From the NCBI RefSeq assembly GCF_004359215.1, contig NC_090614.1:202853-266852 (forward strand): a stretch of 64,000 nucleotides of DNA, given 5' to 3'. Positions 1 to 10,250 of this stretch are shown piece after piece. Within the stretch, counting starts at the first letter, position 1. Each line of letters begins with the position of its first letter. The notes below the pieces were generated by a model. The model saw nothing but the letters and a program-made list of their open reading frames with translations. It was not told where the DNA came from and did not search any database. This DNA is from Bremia lactucae (taxonomy: Eukaryota > Oomycota > Peronosporomycetes > Peronosporales > Peronosporaceae). Made by a program: the position numbers and the translations under genes.

Positions 1-1345
1 ACTCCGGCAATTGAACGCTCTCGAGAATCTCTGCCCCTGTCGGAATGTAGCTTACCTGCTCTTCGTCGGAATTGTTGAGCAGGAAGTCGATGGACATCGG
101 GTTGCGATAAAGTTGTTAAACTTGATTCAGGAGGTCCACATCGACTGCCTGCGGGACGTCCACGTTGGCATTTGCAGCGTTGTCCATGTCGGAGGTCCGG
201 AGTTTGCAGTGCGTTTAGCAGTTGTGGATGCACTCAGACTGTATATCCTGAATCCATGCTGCATGCGCCAGCTGAATCGCCTCCAAGACGTTGATCTTCG
301 CTGCGTCCGGCTGATTGTTCTTAAGGCGATCGCGGTTGGAGCGCCTGCGGTAATACGCTTTAAAATACGTATAATTCCAGCGTCGAAGGGCTAAATCTTG
401 CTGGTCGCATTGGATGGCAAATACAACAGCGTTGTATTCTCCAGAGTGATTCCGGCGACTGCCAGATCCTTCTCCTTGATGTGCGCAAAGCAGATGTCGA
501 GGATCAGGATGACCTTCCGACCGGCAACGTGTTTGGCGAAGGCTTCCATTTATGATTTGAACACGTTGCGAGTCATCCACGCATTCTTGTTGGCGTGATA
601 GGCAACGCCCAGGCTTCTGCGGTCCACATTTTTGAAACAGCGTGGGTTAAAGAGCTTTCCGATGACCCACAGCGGAAGCTTGTCAAATCCATTTGCGTTG
701 CAGCAGATGGTCATCGTGATCCGCGTTTTGCTCTCTGCTTCTGACCCTCCAGCTGGTGTGTCGAAAGCAATAAATCGGCCTGCAGTCGGTGGAACAGGCC
801 GGTATCATCCATGTTGTAGATGTCGGCAGCGTTGTACTGGTCCAATTGAGCGCGGATTTCTAACAGGCACGCCTCCAGTGCTTCGCCGTCAACACACCCG
901 CTTTCGCCAAAGCGAAGTGCATTCATATGCCGCGGCGATTTTTGAATTTCTGCAACCAACCAATTAAGAATGTGGGTGTATCCTCATCCTTGACGGTTCG
1001 ATACAACGTCTTCATGTACGATGCCGCTTTTTACTAGATCAGGCGCCCGTTGGTGTTGCATAACGCTGATACTCAATAATCCATCGAGCAAGAGCCGCCT
1101 CACCAGCGGGTTCGAGGCCGCACGCTGTCGCTTAAAATGAAGGGCTGCATCGCTCTTGGCTGCACCGAGCAGGTCTGTTGACCGCTTTAGGACGTTGCTG
1201 ATTGTCCCTTGGGTGACCGTGACTCCATGCTCCTCCAGCATCCCCCGACACAGAGCTTCTTGGGTGAGGCCAGGACGTCTCTGCTTCTCCATGCAGATCG
1301 CCTTGCGGAGGATGTCTGTGAGGGTGTGGCCATTAGCGGCCATGT
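1..1345 (-). pseudogene. Decayed pogo/Tigger-like DDE transposase (Tc1/mariner superfamily), cut by the window edge
   Basis: Reading leftward from 1343, the first open stretch (984-1343) has a helix-turn-helix like the CENP-B N-terminal domain, with LTQEALC and TQGTISNVLKRS. The next (711-959) carries YNMDDTGLFHRL, the usual first catalytic-Asp block of pogo transposases. From about 660 to 400 the reading frame gives VILILDICFAHIKEKDL, LYLPSNATS and, after a frame change, TFKAYYRRR, matching the rest of a DDE_1 catalytic core. The frame is broken by shifts and by an in-frame stop near 550 (after VFKS), so this is a dead copy. Known family role: DNA cut-and-paste transposition. Terminal repeats are not visible; one end lies outside the window. 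Confidence 0.75.
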
Positions 1346-1576
1346 TGAACGGGTCACGTGGAAAACGCGTTTTGCAAAATATGGGTTTCCCTCGAAAAAG
1401 TGTTTCCGAAAAGAGCCTTGAACATGTCGGTTACACCTTAATTTCATTTAAATACAGTAACACCCTTCGCCTTCAATCCCCTAACCCCAACTTAACTTTA
1501 ACTCTGCTTTTAAATGATTCCTTTATTTATCAAAATTGGTCGGTCCCAGCCATTTCGAATATGGTAGACTCTACTG

Positions 1577-1699
1577 TGTTGGAACATTTAAGTCAAAATT
1601 AATAAAGATAATAATTTTGTACTTCTTTGCTTGTTTCGTCTTATAGGTATTAATTATTGTTATTCCTTCTATACGAAATAATACTTATGTAACGGGACA
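1577..1699 (-). repeat. LTR fragment, gypsy family C (5' end of LTR)
   Basis: This segment aligns by eye with 33060-33180 and more loosely with 57850-58076, the 5' ends of two family-C LTRs on the minus strand. Shared stretches include AAAGATAATAAT, TTGTACTTCTTT and the terminal ACTTATGTAACG. It is probably a remnant of an older insertion. Confidence 0.6.
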
Positions 1700-1874
1700 C
1701 CCCCTCTTGCCCTAGAAAAATTTACTAATGTGAAGCTCATGATTCATTTCTACTGGCGGTGTTGATTGAATGTATAATTTAAATTGGAAGCCAGGTTTTC
1801 CACACATTCCTTTCGGTACAGCTACACTGCCTCCCCGTTGTCTTGAAAAAATACGTCATATAATATATTTTCAC

Positions 1875-1953
1875 TGTATGGGTCATTCCGCTGCATCCAA
1901 ACTCAACAGTTATTCAATTACTTGATTTTGGATGCAGCGGAATGACCCATACA
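1875..1953. repeat. Perfect inverted repeat, 27-bp arms, 25-bp loop
   Basis: The arm 1875-1901 (starting TGTATGGGTCATTCC) is the exact reverse complement of 1927-1953. The flanks extend the symmetry imperfectly by about 17 bp with AT-rich sequence on each side. This could be the two ends of a small MITE or fold-back element, or a hairpin made by template switching. Confidence 0.85.
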
Positions 1954-2756
1954 ATAAAAATATTTTATATCGTCTTTAAATCGCCCTTTTGGCATTTGGT
2001 ATATCACACCCCTTAAATTAAATTAGGGCACCGCTTTATCTACAAACCCTTATTATCTACATGAGATTAGTGACTGCGTTGGCGATGTTAAATGTACGGC
2101 TTCTAACAGGTGAAAAAAAGTTAAGAGCGCCCGCAAATGATTGGCGAGTCATAAAATGAGCGAAAAGAAAGAGCAGCAAACCGAACAGTGAGGGAGAAAA
2201 TGAGCATGCATGTTAGTTAGTCTTTGGAGGTCAAGCTAAGGATGATTTTATTGTACTTTACTTCTACCAACTTTTGCGGAAGAGAATCAAATAGGCGAAT
2301 CTCAGTGCTCTTTTTTGTACCAACCATGAGTTAAAATTGCCTTATGTTTCACTTTTTTGTCGGCTTTCATTCGTAATTTCTTTGCTGAAAAAGCATCTTG
2401 CTATTTAACATGAAAGGACGCATATATTGCGAAGTCTTTTGCAGACCTTCCGAGCTACGGAAGCTGGGAAGGCCTACATAAAATTTTCTAAATAAGTATT
2501 CTAGTTATCAACAAGTTGTTACCATTACGCTACTCATAAATAAATACAGAGGTAAATAATTAATGTGTGTGGCTACATCGGTTCCCAAATGTAATTTAGC
2601 GGGGGATGTATCAATGTCCAAAGGGAATTAAAGACGTCTTTAGAGGTATAATTGTCAATTTTGCGATATAGCGGAATGATGAAGCTGTTCATTCTTAATC
2701 TGTACTTTTTATTTAATGAAACAAACAGAGGGGGAGGGGGACTATACCAAAACGGG

Positions 2757-3287
2757 TGTAGGCGGGCACGTCGTAATGCGGCCACGCTCTACTTAGACAC
2801 ACACCCTAGCACAGCGAGGAAGCGGTTTGACCAGCTTCTCTTGCGTGCAGTGAGGTAGTTGTGGTGGGTGCGTTAGCGACCTCACCCAACGCACTAAGTT
2901 CTTTAGTTAAGTGTCGTCACGGGAGCGGTAATCCGGCTCCTCGTGCGCACTTACTAAGTAGGAAGTACTTGTCAGACTGATTTATATTTAATCGTATTAC
3001 ATATAAATACCTATTTTTTTACCAATCAAAATGTCATCTCTGTAGATAACACTTATATGTATTGCGAGCGTATCTTTCTAGATACCTCGCGTAACGGATG
3101 ACGCTAGCCGTCCTCCTAATGTGAATGCACCCATGTGCATCACATGCACAAGAGTTGGTCATAAGTGAGCACCACACCCGAGTGCTGGGTCTAATTAAAT
3201 ATCATAAAGTAATTAACCATCCCCTTAAGTACACCAAGTGTACTTCACGGGGACTGTGTAACATTAGGGCAACTTTAGCCCGTTACA
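2757..3287 (-). mobile_element. LTR, gypsy family A (3' LTR of minus-strand copy A1)
   Basis: Read on the minus strand the repeat starts TGTAACGGGCTAAAG and ends CCTACA. It matches the plus-strand LTR at 63334-63876 almost throughout. Just outside its start is a purine-rich run, AAGGAGGGGATGG (3288-3300 reversed), a good polypurine tract. This marks it as the 3' LTR of an element whose body lies to the right. Length is about 531 bp. Confidence 0.85.
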
Positions 3288-3417
3288 CCATCCCCTCCTT
3301 AAAACGAAATTACATTTTAAATTCTTCAAAGAGGAGAGAGGAACTGCGAGCAGCTTTACGCGCCGCTAGTTCACTCAATCACTGAAGCGCACGAATTTCC
3401 ATACACGGCGCCAAAGA

Positions 3418-4704
3418 TGCCACCTAAAAGGGCCATTGTTGGTGGGTCGTGCGAAGACGCCCACTCAACCTCGCATCAAACGCACGCGTCGCGTTGTCGT
3501 GCTGGCCGCGTCCAATGCCTATGTCGAAACGCCGACAGCTATTGCTGCTGTCGCATTAACGGGGCTAAAGGATCCATCCCACTTTGTCAGTGAGAATGCT
3601 GATCCGTCGCTCGTTCTCGACTACAAGAAGTCGACACCGTTGCCGTCACCTCATAGTAGTGATGCGAACAACGAGCTCATGAGGAAGGATGATGGCGCAT
3701 TATTGCCCATCCAAACTTATCTCATGGCTCACAACATGGAGACAGCAACATTTACGAATGCTGTCTCGTGTCTACGCTGGATAGCGCAGCGACAGGTAAT
3801 GAGAGCGCTGCCCATAAAGGCGCAGCCGCTTCTCCGTTGAGTAAAACCACAACGCCTTATGCTCAGACCATAATCCATAATAGTTCTGACAAAGAGGATT
3901 TGGAGCCTAAAGCTCCGCCGACGACACGTGAACGTGCTCAGTCGGTGTCACAAGCCATTTGTTTTGAACGTGGCTATGTGACGGGTGGCATACCAAAGAT
4001 GCCTCCTCCATCTAAATGGCCTCGTTTAAACGGGTCAAGAGCGTCGCTCCTAGAGCGCGCTCTTCTAGATGCGCATAAAACGCTTGGGCGTATTTTCCCG
4101 GTCCCGGTCGTGTTGCGTTCAAATGAAACGCCCGACCAATACAAGGCGGAATTCTTGCGCCGCATTCTGATGCGTTGAAGCAGCGGTCGCAACGAATTAA
4201 TTTCCTTCGCTTGCGTGTGAACGAGATAATGGGCGGTACTGTACCCCCTGTTTCTTCTCACAACGCTACTTCTGCTAGTCCATTTGAGTCTAGCGAAGAG
4301 GCCTCAGCTGGTGCTCCTTTTCATAGGCAGCCACCAAGCCGGGCACATCTATACATAGGGTAGCGATCGGTTCCTAAGAGTCAAAATTCTTCGGGTAACC
4401 TTTTCATTGGACGAAAATCTGATACCTTTGCCCCACGGAGCGGTGGGCAAGCAACCTTTTAATAAGGAAGCGTTGATTCTCACCCGTATCACTCAGTGCA
4501 AGCGGCGCCCGATAGGAGTGGCGACGTCGCCCACGTATTCGCGGCTGTCTGACATTCGTCCGTTCAGTCACAGGCGTTAAGCGCTGCTGAACGACGTATT
4601 GTGTATCTCGAGGGTCAAGTCTCGCGACTGACCTCGGATCTTTTTAATGTCCGAGCGAAGGCTCGTCAGGATTATAAATGCCTGAAGACTCTTGGACCTC
4701 TTTG
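3418..4704 (+). pseudogene. Antisense extra ORF (aORF) of gypsy element A1, coiled-coil C-terminus
   Basis: A run of plus-strand open frames, interrupted by frameshifts, starts near the ATG at 3418 (MPPKRA) about 130 bp from the 3' LTR of A1. It continues through 3436-3840, 3768-4178 and 4175-4363 to a stop at 4702-4704. The N-terminal part is basic then Ser/Thr-rich. A middle block has PVVLRSNETPDQYKAEFLRR, followed by a Gln/Arg-rich helix. The end looks like a coiled coil (YLEGQVSRLTSDLFNVRAK). It runs opposite to A1 pol and its 3' end overlaps the integrase 3' end by about 33 bp. The function is unknown; related ORFs sit in the same place in elements B, C, D and E. Confidence 0.6.
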
Positions 4705-5545
4705 AGAGGATGATGCTGAGGGATCCGCGTTACTCGCGTGATGTCCCTCGCTCTCCAAATCCTGTTCGTGGTGGGAGGAATCGGTCCGATAGCTTTTCGC
4801 CTTCACCGCCCCCCTCACCCGAACGACGCTTGACTCACTGTCAGCGTCACCATCGGTCTTCTTAGACGGATGAGGATAAATGCTCTCATTTAGGTCTACA
4901 TACCGTTTCAGACAACCCACGTAAAATACGGGGTGCGCCTTTATAGACGGAGGTAGGGTGAGCCTATAATTTAGGTCTCCAACCTCTTCGACCACCGTAA
5001 GGGCCCAATGAAACGCGGCAACAACTTCGTAGTACCTCCAGGCAGTAAGAAATTGCAATTTTAGGTAGGGTAGCAGTGCTTAATAGTACTTTTTCTCGTT
5101 GTGCTTGTCATGTCCGCTTGCCATTGTGTCACGGACTTTACGTGTGATGGCTAATCGCTCATCCACAAAGCGTTAAGCCTCGCTCACGCTTTTAGCATCA
5201 AACGCGCCTATGACACCGCTGAGATATCGGTCATAAGGCGTAGTTTTATCGACCACTGCTAAACTGGCAGGGTCACGAGGGCAAGTTTCTGTCTTTGAGA
5301 TGATACCCTCATGGGTCATGGTCATATTGACGAAACACTGTCCCTCTTTCGCACCGAGCATAGTGAGGGGACCTCGCCCACTAAGACTCGGGCTGCTCAG
5401 AAACGAGACTGGCGTCCGAGGATGGTGCAGTCCGTTAATGTAAAGCGGTGTCTCACCCGTACTGGCGTGGACACTGTTATTTATAGCGAACTCCACAAAG
5501 GGCAATTGCTTGCTTATACCTTGCACCGGTTGGAGTTCGTTTCTC
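4672..5545 (-). pseudogene. Integrase C-terminal part of gypsy element A1
   Basis: Minus-strand frames contain LPFVEFAINNSVHASTGE and the end of an integrase (LTLPPSIKAHPVFYVGCLKR at about 4980-4920), typical of the core end and the GPY/F-type C-terminal region of Ty3/gypsy integrases. A frame change lies between the two blocks. Upstream (above about 5545) the sequence abruptly becomes the aORF of another element (B1), so the rest of A1 pol is missing. Confidence 0.75.
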
Positions 5546-6340
5546 AAACTTAGGGCGAATCGCCAGACTTCGCGTCCAATGTCTTTGACATTGCGAATGA
5601 ACGCGCTCCAGGCTTGCATGAGCGAGACTTTACCTCGCTTATTGTTGCCGCTATACCATCGATGCTTGAAAAAAAGCATCGATATAAAAATCTTCCTTAG
5701 CGCGAAAGTTCTTCGCGCTGGGATCAAGGCCATGAAGCTTTGTCGCAATAAATAAGGGACATTTATCGTGAGGAGTAGTCTTTCTAGACATTCTATTAAT
5801 CAGCTGTTCGGGCAAAAGCCACGGCTCCTTTTCAGGAAGATGAGACATTTTACTGTCTTCACTCCCCTGAGTAGTACCCACTGAAGCAGGAGTACCACAA
5901 GAACTTTTCTTACGATGGCTTACGCCATCGTCATCACCACGCATAGAAATATGTGCGAACGACGGCACGGGAGACGGTACTGGCGCTGAGGAATCATCCT
6001 CATCGTCGGACAGTGGCGAATACTACCAGCACGTCTACTCGAATGAGCCCCCTCATTCGAAGGCTCATAGTCAGCCGCCTGACGATGACCAGGCGACTGT
6101 TTTTTTTCTCCCCGAGTCGGCCATTTCGTCCGACTCGCATTCGTAGTCGACCTCCAAAAAGGGGTCGCATTCACGTGGTGTATCACCACGTCCACCTTCA
6201 ACATTTGGAGTTGCGGGAGAAGATTACTCTACGGCAGACAGAACGTCTGCCGCAAGAGACAATAGTGCGTCGCCCGCGGCTGCATGAACCGCAGCCGAAG
6301 GCGCCGCACTATTCGCATACCGCATGGGCTTGTTAGCCAT
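5545..6340 (-). pseudogene. Antisense ORF (aORF) of gypsy element B1
   Basis: The ATG at 6340 (MANKPMRYANSAAPSAAV) is similar to the aORF start of element C1 at 13431 (MATNKSVRVAFEAAKLAAAR). Further on, 5968-5651 has EKEPWLLPEQLINRM, DFYIDAFFQ and then, after a shift, SLMQAWSAF with GREVW. These match the C1 blocks KKPWLPSKDKLARL, KFFIDDFFRHRW and SLFQAWTAF. Several stops and shifts break it. It is antisense to the LTR that follows at 6458. At about 5545 it is fused to the integrase of A1, a junction between two broken elements. Confidence 0.55.
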
Positions 6341-6457
6341 GCGATAGAATTAAAAATGATGAATCTGACCAATTAACATCGTTTTTAATAAAGTGGTCTT
6401 ATAGTGACCACTCTACCCAATGACAGTCAGAGTGATTGTCGTTTGAGGGAGGGTGAT

Positions 6458-6894
6458 GTAACGGAGTGTATCGTTACATGAAATTAACACTTAATGGTTG
6501 TTAATTAATATCTTATCTAAAAGGTAGATAATATTTAGAGAAATATTACTTTACATGGTAATATTTTAAAGGCTTCTCCATTGGTAGATAGAGACCATTA
6601 TCTACTTTCTCCGCGGTCCAGTTAGCGCTGGACGCGCGCAAAGAGAAAGACAGATAAGACTTTTAGTACATATTTGTATAAGCTTATAATTAAGTTAGTA
6701 TCAAGTAGATAGACAAGAAAAACTTAATTATATTAATACAGATTTTAACTAACCTTCTTAAGGCAAGTTTTTTAAAGAGAAGACTTCCTTGGCACGTACT
6801 AGTGTACGGGACGTGACGTGAGGCACCACTCGCACTGAGGCTGTGCGAAGTGGACTTGTAATGAAGCAGTACAAGTCGGCAGTACCCCGTTACA
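6458..6894 (+). mobile_element. LTR, gypsy family B (3' LTR of truncated copy B1)
   Basis: It begins TGTAACGGAGTG and ends CCCCGTTACA. It is colinear with the LTR at 25735-26142, sharing for example CTTTCTCCGCGGTCCAG and GTGACGTGAGGCACCACTCG. A purine-rich tract (TTTGAGGGAGGGTGA) stands directly before it, as expected for a 3' LTR. Its right end abuts the interior of a family-A LTR, so B1 inserted into or recombined with that LTR. Confidence 0.85.
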
Positions 6895-7127
6895 ACTTCC
6901 TACTTAGTAAGTGCGCACGAGGAGTCGAATTACCACGCCCGTGACGACACTTAGGACGACACTTAACTAACGTACTTAGTGCGTTGGGTGAGGTCGCTAA
7001 CGCGCCCACCACAACTACCTCACTGCACGCAAGAGAAGCTGGTTAAACCACTTCCTTGCTGTGCTAGGGTGTGTGTCTAAGTAGAGCGTGGCCGCGGTAC
7101 GACGTGCCCGCTTACACTTGGTAGCAC
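6895..7127 (+). mobile_element. Partial 5' LTR of gypsy element A2 with primer binding site
   Basis: 6895-7116 matches the last 220 bp or so of the family-A LTR at 63660-63876. The first part is missing where the family-B LTR abuts. TGGTAGCAC at 7119-7127, 2 nt after the LTR, is the primer binding site used by all gypsy families here. TGGTAGCA would pair with a tRNA 3' end of the initiator-Met kind (inference). Confidence 0.8.
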
Positions 7128-7171
7128 TAGAAATCATTTCCACGACCCGCATCTCTGCGTATGTACGTAAG

Positions 7172-7416
7172 GATGAGCCTCAACATTGATTGGGCTCACT
7201 TCCCCACCTCTCTGAACATCATCAGGAGGTGGCAGGGCACATGGCGCAGGGACTTGGTGAACAAGCCCTGGCAAGGCTCCTGGGTAGTCCTCCTGAGCAA
7301 CATGTTGCTCAGTTGGAGCAGTTTAAGGCATTCATGCTCGGACAGCGGAGAGCCGCGTCCGAGGCACAGAGCCATGCTGTGGCGGAGCCCGTCACTCAGA
7401 CTCAGAATGAGCTGGG
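7172..7416 (+). pseudogene. gag start of gypsy element A2, running into an assembly gap
   Basis: Translation begins MSLNIDWAHFP and continues, after a one-base loss relative to the copy at 63933, as PHLSEHHQEVAG, then LLGSPPEQHVAQLEQFKAF. The same N-terminus at the right edge of the window (63933 onward) is undamaged as far as it can be seen. By its position just after the primer binding site this is gag. The sequence is lost at 7417. Confidence 0.6.
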
Positions 7417-8397
7417 NNNNNNNNNNNNNNNNNNNNNNNNNNNNNNNNNNNNNNNNNNNNNNNNNNNNNNNNNNNNNNNNNNNNNNNNNNNNNNNNNNNN
7501 NNNNNNNNNNNNNNNNNNNNNNNNNNNNNNNNNNNNNNNNNNNNNNNNNNNNNNNNNNNNNNNNNNNNNNNNNNNNNNNNNNNNNNNNNNNNNNNNNNNN
7601 NNNNNNNNNNNNNNNNNNNNNNNNNNNNNNNNNNNNNNNNNNNNNNNNNNNNNNNNNNNNNNNNNNNNNNNNNNNNNNNNNNNNNNNNNNNNNNNNNNNN
7701 NNNNNNNNNNNNNNNNNNNNNNNNNNNNNNNNNNNNNNNNNNNNNNNNNNNNNNNNNNNNNNNNNNNNNNNNNNNNNNNNNNNNNNNNNNNNNNNNNNNN
7801 NNNNNNNNNNNNNNNNNNNNNNNNNNNNNNNNNNNNNNNNNNNNNNNNNNNNNNNNNNNNNNNNNNNNNNNNNNNNNNNNNNNNNNNNNNNNNNNNNNNN
7901 NNNNNNNNNNNNNNNNNNNNNNNNNNNNNNNNNNNNNNNNNNNNNNNNNNNNNNNNNNNNNNNNNNNNNNNNNNNNNNNNNNNNNNNNNNNNNNNNNNNN
8001 NNNNNNNNNNNNNNNNNNNNNNNNNNNNNNNNNNNNNNNNNNNNNNNNNNNNNNNNNNNNNNNNNNNNNNNNNNNNNNNNNNNNNNNNNNNNNNNNNNNN
8101 NNNNNNNNNNNNNNNNNNNNNNNNNNNNNNNNNNNNNNNNNNNNNNNNNNNNNNNNNNNNNNNNNNNNNNNNNNNNNNNNNNNNNNNNNNNNNNNNNNNN
8201 NNNNNNNNNNNNNNNNNNNNNNNNNNNNNNNNNNNNNNNNNNNNNNNNNNNNNNNNNNNNNNNNNNNNNNNNNNNNNNNNNNNNNNNNNNNNNNNNNNNN
8301 NNNNNNNNNNNNNNNNNNNNNNNNNNNNNNNNNNNNNNNNNNNNNNNNNNNNNNNNNNNNNNNNNNNNNNNNNNNNNNNNNNNNNNNNNNNNNNNNN
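7417..8397. other. Assembly gap (981 N)
   Basis: All bases are N. By position the gap replaces the rest of gag and the protease region of element A2. Any ORF crossing it is meaningless. Confidence 0.99.
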
Positions 8398-8860
8398 CGA
8401 GCCAAGGCGGGACATGTGCGTGAGAGCAAATCGCCTCACTGCAGCCCGACCTTTTGTGTGCGTAAAGCCACAGGTGGATGGCGCGTGGTTCATGCTTACA
8501 ATAAGCTGAACACGGCGACCATACCGGCGCAAACGCCAATCCCGCGGAAAGATGTCTTGCTAAACTCCATGGGAAAGTCAACTACCTTTTCCGCGTTGGA
8601 TTTGAAGGATGGCTACTATCAGGTACTCATAAGAGAGTCCGATGTAGCCAAAATAGCTGTAAGCACCCCAAGCCATTTGGACGCTGTGTTGCAGACTTTG
8701 AAGGACGCCCAATGTACGTCAACTTGCAAAAGTGCGTCATAGGGGTCCCTGAGATACCTGTGCTGGGTTGCATCGTAGGTACACATGGTGTACGAGAAGA
8801 CTCAGACAAGGTAAATTCAGTAAAACAATGGCCAATCCCATGGCATGTGAAGGATTTCCT
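8398..8860 (+). pseudogene. Reverse transcriptase fragment of gypsy element A2, catalytic part deleted
   Basis: 8416-8660 encodes the fingers/palm start of a gypsy RT (SPTFCVRKATGGWRVVHAYN, then TIPAQTPIPRKDVL and FSALDLKDGYYQVLI). It then jumps directly to the region after the active site (MYVNLQKCVIGVPEIPVLGC at 8712). The YxDD block and about 60 residues are therefore deleted. Near 8860 the plus-strand pol stops and an oppositely oriented RNase H segment begins. Confidence 0.75.
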
Positions 8861-9460
8861 GACACTTATACATGATGCGCAAGCGCAAATCATTGTGAGT
8901 TGGGACGACGACACGTGGAGTGTCGCCGGCAACGGCTGTGTAATACAATAAATCGTTGCGTGTTGTATATCGATAGGCTGACGATCGATATAAAGCTGGT
9001 AAATCTTTAAAAGATTTATCGGATGGATTCATCAGATGATCCGTTAAACGCAGAAAGTCCTTATCTTTTGCATAGGCTTTCTTTATGTCATCAAATAAGG
9101 TTGATGACGTAACACTTAAAATAAGTGTTGCAACAGTGGAATTATTTCCACTGCTGGAATGCGCAGTCGGCTCGAAATCGGGTCGGCGTAATAACGCATC
9201 AGCGACGACGTTAAGTCTTTCTGGTTTATATTCCACGGAGAAATTATACTCCGCGAAAAAGGATAGCCACCTCGCCATTCTTTGCGAGAGGTGTGGGCTA
9301 TTTACGGCCGTGCGTAATGACGCATGGTCCGTACATACGATGAACAGTCTATCTCCGAGGAGATAGACCCTAAACTTCGCCAGTGTATATTTCATGGCAA
9401 GGAGTTCCTTGTCTAAACTTAGCCAGTGCATATTTCACGGCAAGGAGTTCCTTGTCATGC
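8860..9460 (-). pseudogene. RNase H / integrase-start segment in inverted orientation
   Basis: The minus-strand frame 9431-8862 reads DKELLAMKYTLAKFRVYLLG, then CTDHASLRTAVNSPHLSQRM, then PDFEP, and ends HNDLRLRIMY. This is a well-preserved piece of a gypsy RNase H and the linker to integrase. The same region occurs on the plus strand at 9720-10250, so the two form a diverged inverted repeat of about 550 bp around 9460-9700. Confidence 0.7.
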
Positions 9461-10250
9461 ACTGGGTGATTGCGTTCAGCTGGTTGCAGCTGACGCGATT
9501 GGTAACAGACGATGCGATCCGCGCCGTCTCTCCTTAAACGGTATCAAGCAAATGCAAACGCCATTTTGGCGACTGCGGACCAAGACAGACAATTTCATGT
9601 GGTCTGTGGCTTCAGCGATTTTGCAATCGACTCTGCTTAATGCAATATGACACAGACGGCGCAGAGCGCGTCGTTTGCTATCAATCGCGTCAGCTTCAAC
9701 CAGCTGAGCGCAATATCCAATGCATGAAAAGGAACTCCTTGTCATGAAATATGCACTGGCTAAATTTAGGGTCTATCTCTTGGGAGATAGACCATTTACT
9801 GTATATACGGACCTTGCGTCTCTACGCACGGCCGTAAACTGTCCACACCTCTCGCAAAGAATGGCGAGATGGTTGTCTTTCTTCGCGGAGTATGACGCCT
9901 CCGTTGAATATAAACCAGGACGACTTGATACCGTCAATAATGCCCTTTCGCACCGACCCGATTTTGAGCTGGCTGCCGGAAAACAATAGTGAGCATGAGC
10001 CCACTCTTGCAATTATGTTCCGTCGTCAACATTACTTGACGACGTTAGAAGAGCTTATAATGAAGATAAGGCTCTTAAAGGGTTGATGAATTACCTTAGT
10101 AATCCATCCAACAAAACCTGTAAAAGGATTGTCGAAACAGTATCGATCCTCAACAGATCGATACACAACACGCAATGTTTACTGTATTATACAGCCATTG
10201 CTGGCGACTCATCATCCCCACCCATAACGATTTGCGTTTACGCATCATGT
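9460..10250 (+). pseudogene. RNase H domain of gypsy element C1
   Basis: The plus-strand frame 9720-9989 has KELLVMKYALAKFRVYLLGD, TVYTDLASLRTAVN and LSQRMARWLSFFAEY, a gypsy RNase H, followed after shifts by the RH-IN linker. The catalytic-region His (TDHAS in relatives) reads Leu here (TDLAS). Broken by frameshifts. Confidence 0.7.

Larger units (their letters stand above)
1346..2756. other. AT-rich non-coding stretch with an LTR scrap and a large palindrome
   Basis: No gene can be supported here. It holds a family-C LTR fragment (about 1577-1699) and a perfect 27-bp-arm inverted repeat (1875-1953), described separately. Beyond 1960 I see only AT-rich sequence with short unsupported ORFs, and a purine-rich run near 2728-2740 just left of an LTR. 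Confidence 0.5.

Noticed and set aside
7161..8581. Long ORFs on both strands across 7.2-8.6 kb
   Set aside because: They span the 981-base assembly gap and consist mostly of unknown residues; only the gag and RT edges are real.
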